From positions 1 to 64,000 of the forward strand of contig CALVAX010000005.1 in the NCBI GenBank assembly GCA_944325605.1: DNA of 64,000 nt. Reading direction: 5' to 3'. Each line of letters opens with the position of its first letter. Position 1 is the stretch's first letter. The notes beneath the pieces were generated by a model. That model worked only from the letters and a program-made list of their open reading frames with translations, ran no database searches and was not told the DNA's origin. This document shows positions 1 through 8,388 of this stretch, piece after piece. The position numbers were made by a program, and so were the translations under genes. This stretch comes from Candidatus Gastranaerophilales bacterium (GTDB lineage Bacteria > Cyanobacteriota > Vampirovibrionia > Gastranaerophilales > Gastranaerophilaceae).

Positions 1-1
1 T

Positions 2-43
2 ATTGAAAAGAACACTGAATCTACTTTCAAAACCTTCGGCTAG
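2..43 (+). CDS. 3' end of an unknown gene (partial, left edge)
   Basis: An open frame enters from the left edge and ends at TAG (41-43), giving only 13 residues (IEKNTESTFKTFG). Too little is present for any family assignment. Its stop overlaps a possible GTG start of the next ORF by one base (TAGTG), an arrangement compatible with translational coupling. All three forward frames are partly open here, so the frame choice is uncertain. Confidence 0.22.
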   Translation: MEKNTESTFKTFG

Positions 44-231
44 TGGACGAAGTCCACACTTACACTCTGGAACGGTGGCTGCAATGGTGCTTTTACAGAG
101 TATTCGGACAATCGCAAAAATTCATTCCGGTTCCGCTTGGAACGGTCAATGAAAAAGACAACCAAAAGGCATCGGAAAACAAACAAAAAGCACAGCGAGC
201 GGCTGCGAAGGATAAAGCAATAATCCGATGA
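43..231 (+). CDS. Small basic hypothetical protein
   Basis: A possible 62-residue ORF opens with GTG at 43. The first half is rich in aromatic residues (W13, W16). The second half is very Lys/Gln/Ala-rich and probably helical. I recognise no family. There is no clear Shine-Dalgarno sequence, and the only support is the one-base overlap with the preceding stop plus the transcription terminator about 70 bp downstream. It could equally be non-coding 3' sequence of the upstream gene or a frameshifted gene end. Confidence 0.25.
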   Translation: MDEVHTYTLERWLQWCFYRVFGQSQKFIPVPLGTVNEKDNQKASENKQKAQRAAAKDKAIIR

Positions 232-303
232 CAACAAAAGCTACAACAATTCAAAAAAATTCAAACGTTATACATTTATAGGAGAACTTATCTAAAAAAA
301 CTT

Positions 304-360
304 AACCCGTAAAAACTTAATACTTTTCTGTTTTTGCGGGGGTTATATATTTTTATTTTT
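304..360 (+). terminator. Intrinsic terminator upstream of smc
   Basis: Arms CCCGTAAAAAC (306-316) and GTTTTTGCGGG (330-340) form an 11-bp stem with one G-U pair, followed by a T-rich stretch. It closes the unknown transcription unit at the left edge. The rest of the 232-500 gap is AT-rich, and I see no gene in it. Confidence 0.75.
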
Positions 361-500
361 CAATTTCATTTCCTTTTTTCCCTTTAATTTAGCGACTTCT
401 TTAGTCGTTTTTTTTTGTTTATTGAGGAATATTAATCAAATTATTTCTAAGGCCTTAAATTCCTAAAACACTATATATCTGTAAAGTTTTGTTTAATCCT

Positions 501-529
501 TTGACATGTCTTGCATATTATTGTCTAAT
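501..529 (+). promoter_or_regulatory. Sigma-70-type promoter of the smc operon
   Basis: A perfect -35 TTGACA (501-506) is followed by a 17-bp spacer and -10 TCTAAT (524-529), which matches consensus at 5 of 6 positions. Transcription would begin near 536, leaving a leader of about 22 nt before smc. Confidence 0.8.
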
Positions 530-557
530 AGAATTAAGACTTTAACTGGGTAGGATA

Positions 558-3500
558 ATGTACATAAAACAACTCGAAATAGATAATTTTAAATCATTTG
601 CCAACAAATCAGAAATCCCGCTTCTTGAAGGATTTACAACCATTTCAGGCCCGAATGGTTCAGGGAAAAGCAACATTATAGACAGTGTTTTGTTTGCACT
701 TGGTCTTGCAAATGCAAGCGAGTTAAGAGCGGAAAACCTTTCTCATTTTATTTCGACATACACCAAAAGAAATGAAGCATTTGTTAAGGTTACTTTCGGA
801 GGAATGAAAGACGGTCAGGATTTAAGCATTGCAAGAAAAATCCGTAAATCTTCCCAGGGATATGCAAGTACTTATTACATCAATGATTCTGTCACGACAT
901 TAACAAATGTTCATGCAGAACTTGAAAAATATAATGTAACCCCGAACAGTTACAATGTAATGATGCAGGGTGACGTTATGGGTATTACAAATTGTTCGCC
1001 CAAAAACAGACGTAAAATTATTGATGAAATTGCCGGAGTTGCTGACTTTGACAGAAGAATAGAACAGGCAACAAATGAACTTACAACGGTTGAACAGCGC
1101 GTTGAAAGATCTCAGGTAATCCTCGATGAAGTCGACAAACGCCTTGAACAGCTTAAGGAAGAAAGAGAAGTTGCGCTCAAATATCAAAAACTCAGGGAAG
1201 AAAAAACAGGGCTTGAAGGTCAAATCAGCAAAGTCAGATTTTTTGATCTTAAAAAGAACATAGAAAAAGCCCACGAAAATATCCTTGAATTCACCAAAAA
1301 GAAAAAGGAAGAAGAGGTTAAAAGTAAAGATTTAGATGAAAGGTTAACCTTAATCAAAAGCAAATTTCAGGAAGTTTCCGAGGTTATAAAAGAAAAAGGC
1401 GAGGCTCATCAGCTTGAATTAAAAAAGCAGCTTGAAGGAATTAAAGGCGAAGTTGACCGCAAAAATAACGCTCACAATTATGCTGACAAACAGATAATGG
1501 ACGGACTCCGCCGGATTGAAAACGCCAGGAACGGCATTGAATCGCACAAACAAAAAATTGCCGATTTTAACCTTAAAATTCAGTTGAAGGAAGATGAAAT
1601 TAAGATTATCGAAGGCAATATTGCGGAGAAAAATGCGGAATTAAAGAAAATTCTTGAGGATATGACAGGGCTTAATGCTACTGCAGACCAGCACATTACA
1701 AAGAGAAACGAATTAAGAAAAACTTATGAATCCTTGCAGGACAAGGATAATGAGCTTATCAGAAAAAAACTTCCTCTGGAAAATGATTTAAAAACCCTGC
1801 AAGCGGCTCTTGAAAAGACAAAAAAAGAAATTGAAGAACTGGAAAGCTTAAAAGCTAATTTTACATCAAATTACGATTTAAAAAAGACTCTTGTTGAACA
1901 GCTTCAAAAGGAGATGGAAGATTTCAAGCTTATTCAGCAGAATATTCTTCACGACCTTGACACAACGAAAAACGAGATTGATGATGTAAACCACGATATC
2001 CAGATGGCAATCCGAAAGATTTCCACCATGGAAGCTACAAAACAGGTTGCACAATCAAGTTTTAACAGTGCTATTGACACGGTTATGAATGCAAACCTCA
2101 AGGGAGTTCATGCGCCTCTTGTAAAACTCGGCACTGTTGATAAAGAGTATTCAACGGCAATGGAAGTAGCTTTTGGCGGAAGAATGACTCATATTGTTGT
2201 TGATGATGAACACGTTGCATCAGTTGCGATTGAACTTTTAAAATCCTCAGGAGCCGGCAGAGCAACGTTCATTCCGCTTAATAAAATCGTAAAAGCCCCG
2301 TCACGCTTGAACCTTCCAAAAGACAGAGGGGTAATTGATTTTGCGATAAACCTTGTTGACTTTGACGACAAATACATAAATGCCTTCTATTATGCAGTAG
2401 GTGAAACTCTTGTTGTAGAAGACATGGAATGCGCCAAAAAGCTTATCGGTAAATACAGAATGGTTACTCTTCAGGGCGAAATTTTTGAAAAATCGGGTTC
2501 AATGACAGGCGGCTCGCAAAGAAGAACAGGTTTAAGCTTCAGCCAGAACGATGATAACGAACTTGAAAACTTCAAAAATAAATTAAAAGAACTAGAAAAC
2601 AAAGCTTCCGCTCTAAACAGAAAAAGACAGGATTTAGAAAATAAACGCGAGGATATCCGACAGAAATATTCAGACTCTATGAACGAATGCGCAAACGCAA
2701 AACGTGAACTTGAGAATATGACGCGAGATTACGATAACAGCGAGAAGCTTCTTGCTGAAAAAAATCAGTTTGTGATTGACTCTGAGCCTAAAATTGAAGC
2801 CTGCAACAAACAGCTGGACAAACTTGAAGAGCAAACTGTCGAGGTTTACGACCGCATGGCAGAAGTTCAATCTCAAATTGAAGAAGTAGAAAAACTCATA
2901 AACGAACAGGATTTGAAAGACCTGAAGGCAAAAACCGAAGGCGTTGAGGCTGAAATCAAACGTTTAGATCAAAAATTAATGACGGCAAAAAATGAACGAA
3001 AAGATTTTGACCGTGAAATAGCATTTCAGGAAAACATGATCCTTACAAACAACGAAGATATAGAACGCACGGAAGCAAACAACAAAAAGCTTGAAGCAGA
3101 CAAAGAACGTTTTACATCAGAAATTGAAGAGTTAAATAAAAAAGCCGAAACTCTGGAAGAACAGATAAAAGAAATCGAAACAAAACTCGGCAAACTTCTT
3201 GAAGAACGCGACGCAATTCAGGCTGATTTGAACGAAATTGATAAGCAGAAAAAAGACAGCCTGTATGAGATTGAAAAAATAGCAGAGCAAATTGAATCTT
3301 TCCGTGCCAGAAGACGTGAACTTGAACCTCAATTTGATTCAGCAAGAGCAGAATTAGTGAATGCAGGAATTGAAATTGACAAGCTTGAGCCTGTTGAAAT
3401 CTCAATTGAAGAAATTACAAGCCAGATTCAGCGTCTGGAAAAGAGAATGCAGGATTTAGGTGATGTTAATATGCGTGCAATTGCAGCTTACGAAGAAGTT

Positions 3501-4049
3501 CAAACCCGTCAGCAGGAACTTAAAACACAGATTGACACCTTATCAAAAGAACGCAAAGAGATTTTAGACAGAATGAGCGGTTATGAACAGTCTAAAAAAG
3601 AAGCTTTCATGAAGACGTTCAACAATATAAACGAAAACTTCAAACAGGTTTTCCATCAGCTCTCAGAAGGCGAAGGCGAATTAAAACTTGAAAATCCGGA
3701 TGACCCGCTCTCAGGCGGTATGACTATAGAAGCCCAGCCCAGAGATAAGAAACTCCAGCGTCTGGAAAGTATGTCAGGCGGAGAAAAATCACTAACAGCA
3801 CTTGCATTTGTATTTGCAATCCAGCGTTATATGCCTTCTCCATTTTATGCATTTGACGAAGTTGACGCAAGTTTGGACACAATGAACGTTGAACGTATCG
3901 CCCAAATGGTGCAGAACCAATCAAAAAATACGCAATTTATAGTAGTTAGCCACCGCAAACCTATGATAGAATCAGCAAATAGGACGATAGGTGTAACTCA
4001 AAAAGAAAAAGGTATAACCCGTGTGACGGGAGTCAAACTTAGAGATTAA
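558..4049 (+). CDS. smc: Chromosome segregation ATPase SMC
   Basis: This is the 1163-aa core ATPase of bacterial condensin. It dimerises through a hinge and uses ATP-driven head engagement to organise and extrude DNA loops. The Walker A motif GPNGSGKS is at residues 31-38. Long coiled coils flank a hinge at about 515-655. The ABC signature SGGEK begins at 1073, with Walker B/D-loop FDEVDASLD just after it. Length and domain order are normal for the family. A strong promoter lies 30 bp upstream, and scpA starts 2 bp after the stop, so the complete SMC-ScpA-ScpB complex is made from one operon. The start ATG has only a weak ribosome site (taggat). Confidence 0.97.
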   Translation: MYIKQLEIDNFKSFANKSEIPLLEGFTTISGPNGSGKSNIIDSVLFALGLANASELRAENLSHFISTYTKRNEAFVKVTFGGMKDGQDLSIARKIRKSSQGYASTYYINDSVTTLTNVHAELEKYNVTPNSYNVMMQGDVMGITNCSPKNRRKIIDEIAGVADFDRRIEQATNELTTVEQRVERSQVILDEVDKRLEQLKEEREVALKYQKLREEKTGLEGQISKVRFFDLKKNIEKAHENILEFTKKKKEEEVKSKDLDERLTLIKSKFQEVSEVIKEKGEAHQLELKKQLEGIKGEVDRKNNAHNYADKQIMDGLRRIENARNGIESHKQKIADFNLKIQLKEDEIKIIEGNIAEKNAELKKILEDMTGLNATADQHITKRNELRKTYESLQDKDNELIRKKLPLENDLKTLQAALEKTKKEIEELESLKANFTSNYDLKKTLVEQLQKEMEDFKLIQQNILHDLDTTKNEIDDVNHDIQMAIRKISTMEATKQVAQSSFNSAIDTVMNANLKGVHAPLVKLGTVDKEYSTAMEVAFGGRMTHIVVDDEHVASVAIELLKSSGAGRATFIPLNKIVKAPSRLNLPKDRGVIDFAINLVDFDDKYINAFYYAVGETLVVEDMECAKKLIGKYRMVTLQGEIFEKSGSMTGGSQRRTGLSFSQNDDNELENFKNKLKELENKASALNRKRQDLENKREDIRQKYSDSMNECANAKRELENMTRDYDNSEKLLAEKNQFVIDSEPKIEACNKQLDKLEEQTVEVYDRMAEVQSQIEEVEKLINEQDLKDLKAKTEGVEAEIKRLDQKLMTAKNERKDFDREIAFQENMILTNNEDIERTEANNKKLEADKERFTSEIEELNKKAETLEEQIKEIETKLGKLLEERDAIQADLNEIDKQKKDSLYEIEKIAEQIESFRARRRELEPQFDSARAELVNAGIEIDKLEPVEISIEEITSQIQRLEKRMQDLGDVNMRAIAAYEEVQTRQQELKTQIDTLSKERKEILDRMSGYEQSKKEAFMKTFNNINENFKQVFHQLSEGEGELKLENPDDPLSGGMTIEAQPRDKKLQRLESMSGGEKSLTALAFVFAIQRYMPSPFYAFDEVDASLDTMNVERIAQMVQNQSKNTQFIVVSHRKPMIESANRTIGVTQKEKGITRVTGVKLRD

Positions 4050-4051
4050 TT

Positions 4052-4870
4052 ATGAGCAGTGAAACAGCAATACTTAATTATAATACTTCAGCAATTCCTG
4101 AAAATGTTAATGTCGACAATGAAGGTATCGGAATACTTGTTTCAATGGCGAAAGCCGGCAAAATTGACCCATGGAATATTGATATAGTTGATGTTACGGA
4201 CAAATATCTTGCTCATATGTGCGAGATGAAATCTCAGGATTTAAGACTTACCGGCAGAACATTTCTTTTTGCATCTGTACTTTTAAAGCTAAAGTCAAAT
4301 GTTCTTGAAGGAATAGATATTTCAGAGTTTGAATCTCAGCCTCAGGAAAATATTGAATATGATGATGACGGATTTATAGTTGACTACGGCGAACAGGAAG
4401 ATTACGTTCCGACAAATAATGTCGTTTCAATAGACGATGTTTTGCAGCGAAGGACAAGCGTAAGACTTAACCGGAACCGGGTTGTCACATTGCACGATTT
4501 GATTAGACAGTTGCAATTTTACGAAAAATTAGAGCAAAAACAATCTTTAAAAAGCGCACACGAACGCGCAAAACGCCGTGTACAGTCTTATTCAAGATTT
4601 ACGGCTGATGACATAATTAATCTTGCGCACGAAGAATACATTGAAGATTGTGTTTTACGCCTGAAAGAAAATCTTTCTCAGATATTTGAAAAAGAAGAAA
4701 AAATTGAATTGAATGAGTTGACTCTGCTTGGAATGGACAAGATAAGCGCTTATATTGCGCTGTTGTTTTTGACGGCGGAAACAGATTATGAACTTGTTCA
4801 GGATGAGTTTTACTCGGATTTGTATGTTGTAAAAGGGGACGAACATGGAAAACTTGAAAGCCAGAATTGA
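4052..4870 (+). CDS. scpA: Segregation and condensation protein A (kleisin)
   Basis: This 272-aa kleisin bridges the two SMC heads and binds ScpB. The N-terminal helical domain shows the typical ScpA pattern, with a motif like IDPWNIDIVDVTDKYL at about 37-52. A central acidic linker (about 88-125) follows, and a C-terminal winged-helix region ends in a hydrophobic helix. It starts 2 bp after the smc stop and overlaps scpB by 26 bp, so translation is probably coupled. The assignment rests on family resemblance and operon position together. Confidence 0.92.
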   Translation: MSSETAILNYNTSAIPENVNVDNEGIGILVSMAKAGKIDPWNIDIVDVTDKYLAHMCEMKSQDLRLTGRTFLFASVLLKLKSNVLEGIDISEFESQPQENIEYDDDGFIVDYGEQEDYVPTNNVVSIDDVLQRRTSVRLNRNRVVTLHDLIRQLQFYEKLEQKQSLKSAHERAKRRVQSYSRFTADDIINLAHEEYIEDCVLRLKENLSQIFEKEEKIELNELTLLGMDKISAYIALLFLTAETDYELVQDEFYSDLYVVKGDEHGKLESQN

Positions 4871-5363
4871 AGCCGTTCTGTTTACAACAGCAAAGGCTCT
4901 TACAACAAACGAAATTGCTGAGATTTTGGAAGTAGAAAACGAACAGGTTGAAGAAGCCATTCTTGATTTAATAATGGATTATTCATCACGCGACGGGGCA
5001 CTTGAAATTGATGACGAAAACGGATATATTCTTCAGGTAAAAGAAGAACACATGGATATTGTAGAAAAGCTTTGTCCTGTAGATTTAAGGCCGGCGGTCA
5101 TGAGAACGCTCGCTGTAATTGCCCTTAAAGAACCGATAAGGCAAACCGATTTAAAAGAATTAAGAGGCTCTACCGCTTATGAACATGTGTCAGAACTTAT
5201 AGAAAAAGGCTTGATAAGCAGAACACGCGACAAAAACGGCAGGAGCTATAATTTAAAAACAACACCAAAATTTGCGGAATACTTTAAACTTAAAGGGGAT
5301 ACCCGTGCTTTAGAAAAACTTCTTGAGCAAGGAAAGTTAGATGAAAAAAAAGATTCAGAATAA
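4845..5363 (+). CDS. scpB: Segregation and condensation protein B
   Basis: This 172-aa protein has two winged-helix domains and binds the ScpA linker to regulate SMC ATPase activity. Family features include the opening pattern KARIEAVLFTTAKALTTNEIAEIL and the second domain with RTLAVIALKEPIRQTDLKELRG followed by LIEKGLISR. The start is chosen from the AAAGGGG ribosome site just upstream, inside the end of scpA. It is slightly short for ScpB and lacks the long acidic tail seen in some homologues. The next gene overlaps its end by 23 bp. Confidence 0.93.
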   Translation: MENLKARIEAVLFTTAKALTTNEIAEILEVENEQVEEAILDLIMDYSSRDGALEIDDENGYILQVKEEHMDIVEKLCPVDLRPAVMRTLAVIALKEPIRQTDLKELRGSTAYEHVSELIEKGLISRTRDKNGRSYNLKTTPKFAEYFKLKGDTRALEKLLEQGKLDEKKDSE

Positions 5364-6666
5364 ATATATTTTCTATGCCTGTCTCCTTGCGGCAGCAATA
5401 GTAATCTTAGTGTCACCATATTTTATGTGTAATATCGGTGAAAATCTTATTAAACAGAACAAACCAGTTGAAGCATACAAAATTTTACGCACAGCACATA
5501 AAATAAAACCTAATAACCGTGACATCAGATATTTTTATGTAAAATCAATGTCACAGCTTAAACCGGTTGAAAAAATTCAAAAGGAGATGTTTAAATTTTC
5601 TGAAGACAGAACAGATGACGCCGCTCATAAACTTGCCATGCAGCAGATAGAAATCTGGAGAAACAATCTTCTGGCAAATATTGGCGAGAATTACATAGAG
5701 CAGGCGCCTTATGACAGAAATCTTCTAAGATGGGATACAAACACATTTCCTCTGAAAGTAAAAATAGAAGCTCCGATATCTGTTCCTGACTATTATAAAG
5801 CCGAAATAGAAAAAGCCTTTATGCAATGGACAGCAAGCGCAGACTTTTTGTCTTTTACATTTGTTGAAGAAGGCAAAGCGGATATATATGTAGAATTCAG
5901 TCCGCTGCCAGATGACATCTGCGCAGACGGAATCTGCAAATATGTAGTTGCTTATACAGTTCCAAAAATTTCCGGCAAACATCTAAAATCAATGACAATT
6001 ACTATGTATGACAAGGATGCAAACGGAAATTATTTTTCGGATAAAGAAATTTATAACACTACTTTGCACGAAATAGGCCATGCATTAGGGATTATGGGGC
6101 ACAGTTACAGCTCTGATGACTTAATGTATATGTCAAGCACGCCTGAAACAAATTACACCAGATACAGAAGTGCATTTCATTACCTTTCACCAGATGACAT
6201 AAATACAATCATTCTTTTATACAAAATGATACCGGACATAACAAATGTGCCAATGTCAAAATTAAAAAAAGAAGGTCTTATATACGCGCCGATAGTTCTT
6301 GGAAACGCCCGCCAGATAAGTTCAAGAAAAATCAAAGAAGCAGAAAATTACATAGAGTCAGCCCCGGATATTCCGAATGGCTACATAGACCTTGCTGTTG
6401 CCTATGCTGATCAGGAAAATTACCCCAAGGCAATAGCAGCACTGAGAGAAGCCTTAGAACGGGCACAATCAGACTCGGACAGATATTTGATTTATTACAA
6501 TATTGCAGCAGCACATCTTAATTCAAACAATCTGGATGAAGCCGAAAAATACCTGGAGCTTGCCCGGCAAATAAATGACAATGAGGAAATTTCAGAACTT
6601 CAAAGCAATATAAACCACGCGCGCGCGGCAAAGAAAAAACCTTTTAGAACCAGAATAGACGGTTAA
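5341..6666 (+). CDS. Membrane-anchored matrixin-like zinc protease with TPR tail
   Basis: This 441-aa protein begins with a signal-anchor (hydrophobic residues about 9-28), so the bulk should lie outside the cytoplasmic membrane. An early TPR-like pair (about 30-75) is followed by a metzincin-type catalytic domain with HEIGHALGIMGHS at 243-255. H243, E244 and H247 are the expected first two zinc ligands and general base; the third histidine (H254) is one residue later than in classic HExxHxxGxxH. A methionine-turn-like segment (DLMYMSS) follows. C-terminal TPRs span about 340-430. The gene overlaps scpB by 23 bp with an AAGGAAAG ribosome site, so it is co-transcribed with the condensin genes, although no functional link is obvious. 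The substrate is unknown. Confidence 0.8.
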   Translation: MKKKIQNKYIFYACLLAAAIVILVSPYFMCNIGENLIKQNKPVEAYKILRTAHKIKPNNRDIRYFYVKSMSQLKPVEKIQKEMFKFSEDRTDDAAHKLAMQQIEIWRNNLLANIGENYIEQAPYDRNLLRWDTNTFPLKVKIEAPISVPDYYKAEIEKAFMQWTASADFLSFTFVEEGKADIYVEFSPLPDDICADGICKYVVAYTVPKISGKHLKSMTITMYDKDANGNYFSDKEIYNTTLHEIGHALGIMGHSYSSDDLMYMSSTPETNYTRYRSAFHYLSPDDINTIILLYKMIPDITNVPMSKLKKEGLIYAPIVLGNARQISSRKIKEAENYIESAPDIPNGYIDLAVAYADQENYPKAIAALREALERAQSDSDRYLIYYNIAAAHLNSNNLDEAEKYLELARQINDNEEISELQSNINHARAAKKKPFRTRIDG

Positions 6667-6730
6667 ATTCTCTTTACAAAAATGTAACAAACTATTTTAA
6701 AAATATTTTGTTCAAAGTATTGTAGATATG

Positions 6731-6767
6731 TATGCGTGATTTGCGCATAAGGTTACACAAGTATAAA
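6731..6767 (+). promoter_or_regulatory. Possible promoter and operator upstream of the FAD oxidoreductase
   Basis: TTGCGC (6741-6746) and TATAAA (6762-6767) could be -35/-10 elements, but the spacer is only 15 bp. A perfect inverted repeat, TATGCG-N7-CGCATA (6731-6749), overlaps the -35 and could bind a dimeric regulator. Confidence 0.35.
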
Positions 6768-6783
6768 CAAAAGAGGAACCCAA

Positions 6784-8160
6784 ATGAACTACAACGTAGC
6801 AATTATCGGAGCAGGTCCCGCAGGAATTTTCGCTGCACTGGAAATCACAAAACTTAAACCGGAATGGAAAGTGGTTTTAATCGAAAAAGGGCAAAAAATT
6901 GAAAACAGAGTATGTCTGCTTAGAGAAGGCTACGAAAAATGTCCGAATTGCAAAAAATGCGGACTTTTATGCGGATGGGGCGGAGCCGGCGCATTTTCTG
7001 ACGGGAAATTAACACTGACACCCGATGTAGGGGGACACCTTGCAGATTATATGCCAAGAGAACATGTTGAAGAATTAATTGATTACTCTGACAAACTTTA
7101 TCTTAAATTCGGTGCTACTGAAGAAGTGTTCGGCACAGACATGAAAATTTTCCGCGAACTTGAAAGAGAAGCTGCACTTGCTGAACTTAAACTTGTACAT
7201 TCTCCGGTCAGACACCTCGGAACCGAAAGAAGTCTTGATGTTTTAAAGAGCATGCAGGACTATCTGAATGAAAGAATTACAATTATAAACAACGTATCTG
7301 CTCAAAATCTGATTGTTGAAAACGGTGAAGTTAAAGGAATGACCCTTGACAACGGAGAGACAGTAAGGGCTGAATACACAATCATCGCACCGGGAAGAGA
7401 AGGGGCAGACTGGCTTACAAAAGAATTTGCCCAAAACAAAATCGGAATGGTCAACAATGCGGTTGATGTCGGGGTGAGAGTAGAACTTCCGGCGCCGGTT
7501 TTTGAACCTTTGACTGATAAACTTTACGAATCTAAGCTTATTTATCATTCACCGACATTTGGAGATGAAGTCAGAACTTTCTGCATGAACCCGAACGGTG
7601 AAGTTGTTCAGGAAAATTACAACGGCATTGCAACTGTAAACGGACACAGCTACGCTGAAAAAACAACCAATAATACCAACTTTGCGCTTTTAGTCAGTGA
7701 AAAATTCACAGAACCGTTTAAAGAACCAATTCAATACGGTCAGCATATAGCAAGCCTTGCAAACATGCTCGGCGGCGGCATTCTTGTACAGAGATTCGGA
7801 GATCTTCTTGACGGCAGACGCTCTACTCCGGAAAGAATTAAATCAAGCATAATCACTCCGACACTTACCTGCGCAACTCCGGGTGATTTGAGCCTTGTAA
7901 TTCCTTACAGACAAATGACAAGTATTATTGAAATGCTCTATGCTCTTGATAAAGTTTGCCCGGGAACGGCCTCAAGATATACTCTTCTTTATGGTATAGA
8001 AGTTAAATTCTACTCCGCAAGAGTAAAATTGACAAACGAACTTGAAACAGAAGGGGTTAAAAACCTGTTTACAATAGGTGACGGCGCAGGTGTCACAAGA
8101 GGATTGATACAGGCATCCGCTTCAGGGGTTTATGTCGCAAGAACAATCTGCGCCAGATAA
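6784..8160 (+). CDS. NAD(P)/FAD-dependent oxidoreductase (COG2509-like)
   Basis: This 458-aa flavoprotein has a Rossmann FAD-binding start (GAGPAG at 9-14) and a C-terminal FAD motif (FTIGDGAGVTRGLIQASASG). A cysteine-rich stretch near residues 57-68 (CPNCKKCGLLC) is followed by a Gly-rich loop with GAFSDGKLTL. These features match the uncharacterised FAD-dependent dehydrogenase family related to geranylgeranyl reductase-like and HI0933-like flavoproteins. The substrate is unknown. The four clustered cysteines could bind a metal or be redox active. It is monocistronic: its own ribosome site is AGAGGAA, and a strong terminator follows 12 bp after the stop. Confidence 0.8.
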   Translation: MNYNVAIIGAGPAGIFAALEITKLKPEWKVVLIEKGQKIENRVCLLREGYEKCPNCKKCGLLCGWGGAGAFSDGKLTLTPDVGGHLADYMPREHVEELIDYSDKLYLKFGATEEVFGTDMKIFRELEREAALAELKLVHSPVRHLGTERSLDVLKSMQDYLNERITIINNVSAQNLIVENGEVKGMTLDNGETVRAEYTIIAPGREGADWLTKEFAQNKIGMVNNAVDVGVRVELPAPVFEPLTDKLYESKLIYHSPTFGDEVRTFCMNPNGEVVQENYNGIATVNGHSYAEKTTNNTNFALLVSEKFTEPFKEPIQYGQHIASLANMLGGGILVQRFGDLLDGRRSTPERIKSSIITPTLTCATPGDLSLVIPYRQMTSIIEMLYALDKVCPGTASRYTLLYGIEVKFYSARVKLTNELETEGVKNLFTIGDGAGVTRGLIQASASGVYVARTICAR

Positions 8161-8172
8161 GTTGAAAATAAC

Positions 8173-8206
8173 AAAAAAAGGAGTGATAAATTTCACTCCT
8201 TTTTTT
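8173..8206 (+). terminator. Strong intrinsic terminator after the FAD oxidoreductase
   Basis: A perfect 14-bp stem, AAAAAAAGGAGTGA (8173-8186) with its complement (8193-8206), encloses a 6-nt loop and ends in seven Ts. The A-tract on the other side would let it work in both directions. Confidence 0.9.
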
Positions 8207-8211
8207 GGATG

Positions 8212-8337
8212 TATATAGCAAATTTCACCAAAAATTTTCAAAACAGCGTCATCCTGAGCCTTAGGCGAAGGATCTAATTCTGGCTAAAGCCCTCAGAATG
8301 ACGTGCTTTTTATAATATTAGTGGAATTTGCTATATA
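8212..8337 (+). repeat. Interspersed palindromic repeat, copy 1
   Basis: A 126-bp element bounded by 17-bp inverted ends (TATATAGCAAATTTCAC and GTGGAATTTGCTATATA, one mismatch). Inside are the blocks GTCATCCTGAGCC, GAAGGATCT and CTCAGAATGACG, which are inverted near-copies of each other. Related copies lie at 14426-14582, 37770-37932 and 48070-48190. It has no coding capacity, so it resembles a MITE-like or REP-like element. Confidence 0.8.
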
Positions 8338-8373
8338 ATTCCCCTTTTTTATATTAGTCAAAATATTTTTAAG

Positions 8374-8382
8374 TGATATAAT
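8374..8382 (+). promoter_or_regulatory. Extended -10 promoter, leaderless start of the histidine kinase gene
   Basis: TGA-TATAAT (8374-8382) is an extended -10 element. Only six bases separate it from the ATG at 8389, which places transcription start at or next to the start codon. No ribosome site is present. Confidence 0.65.
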
Positions 8383-8388
8383 TTAAGC

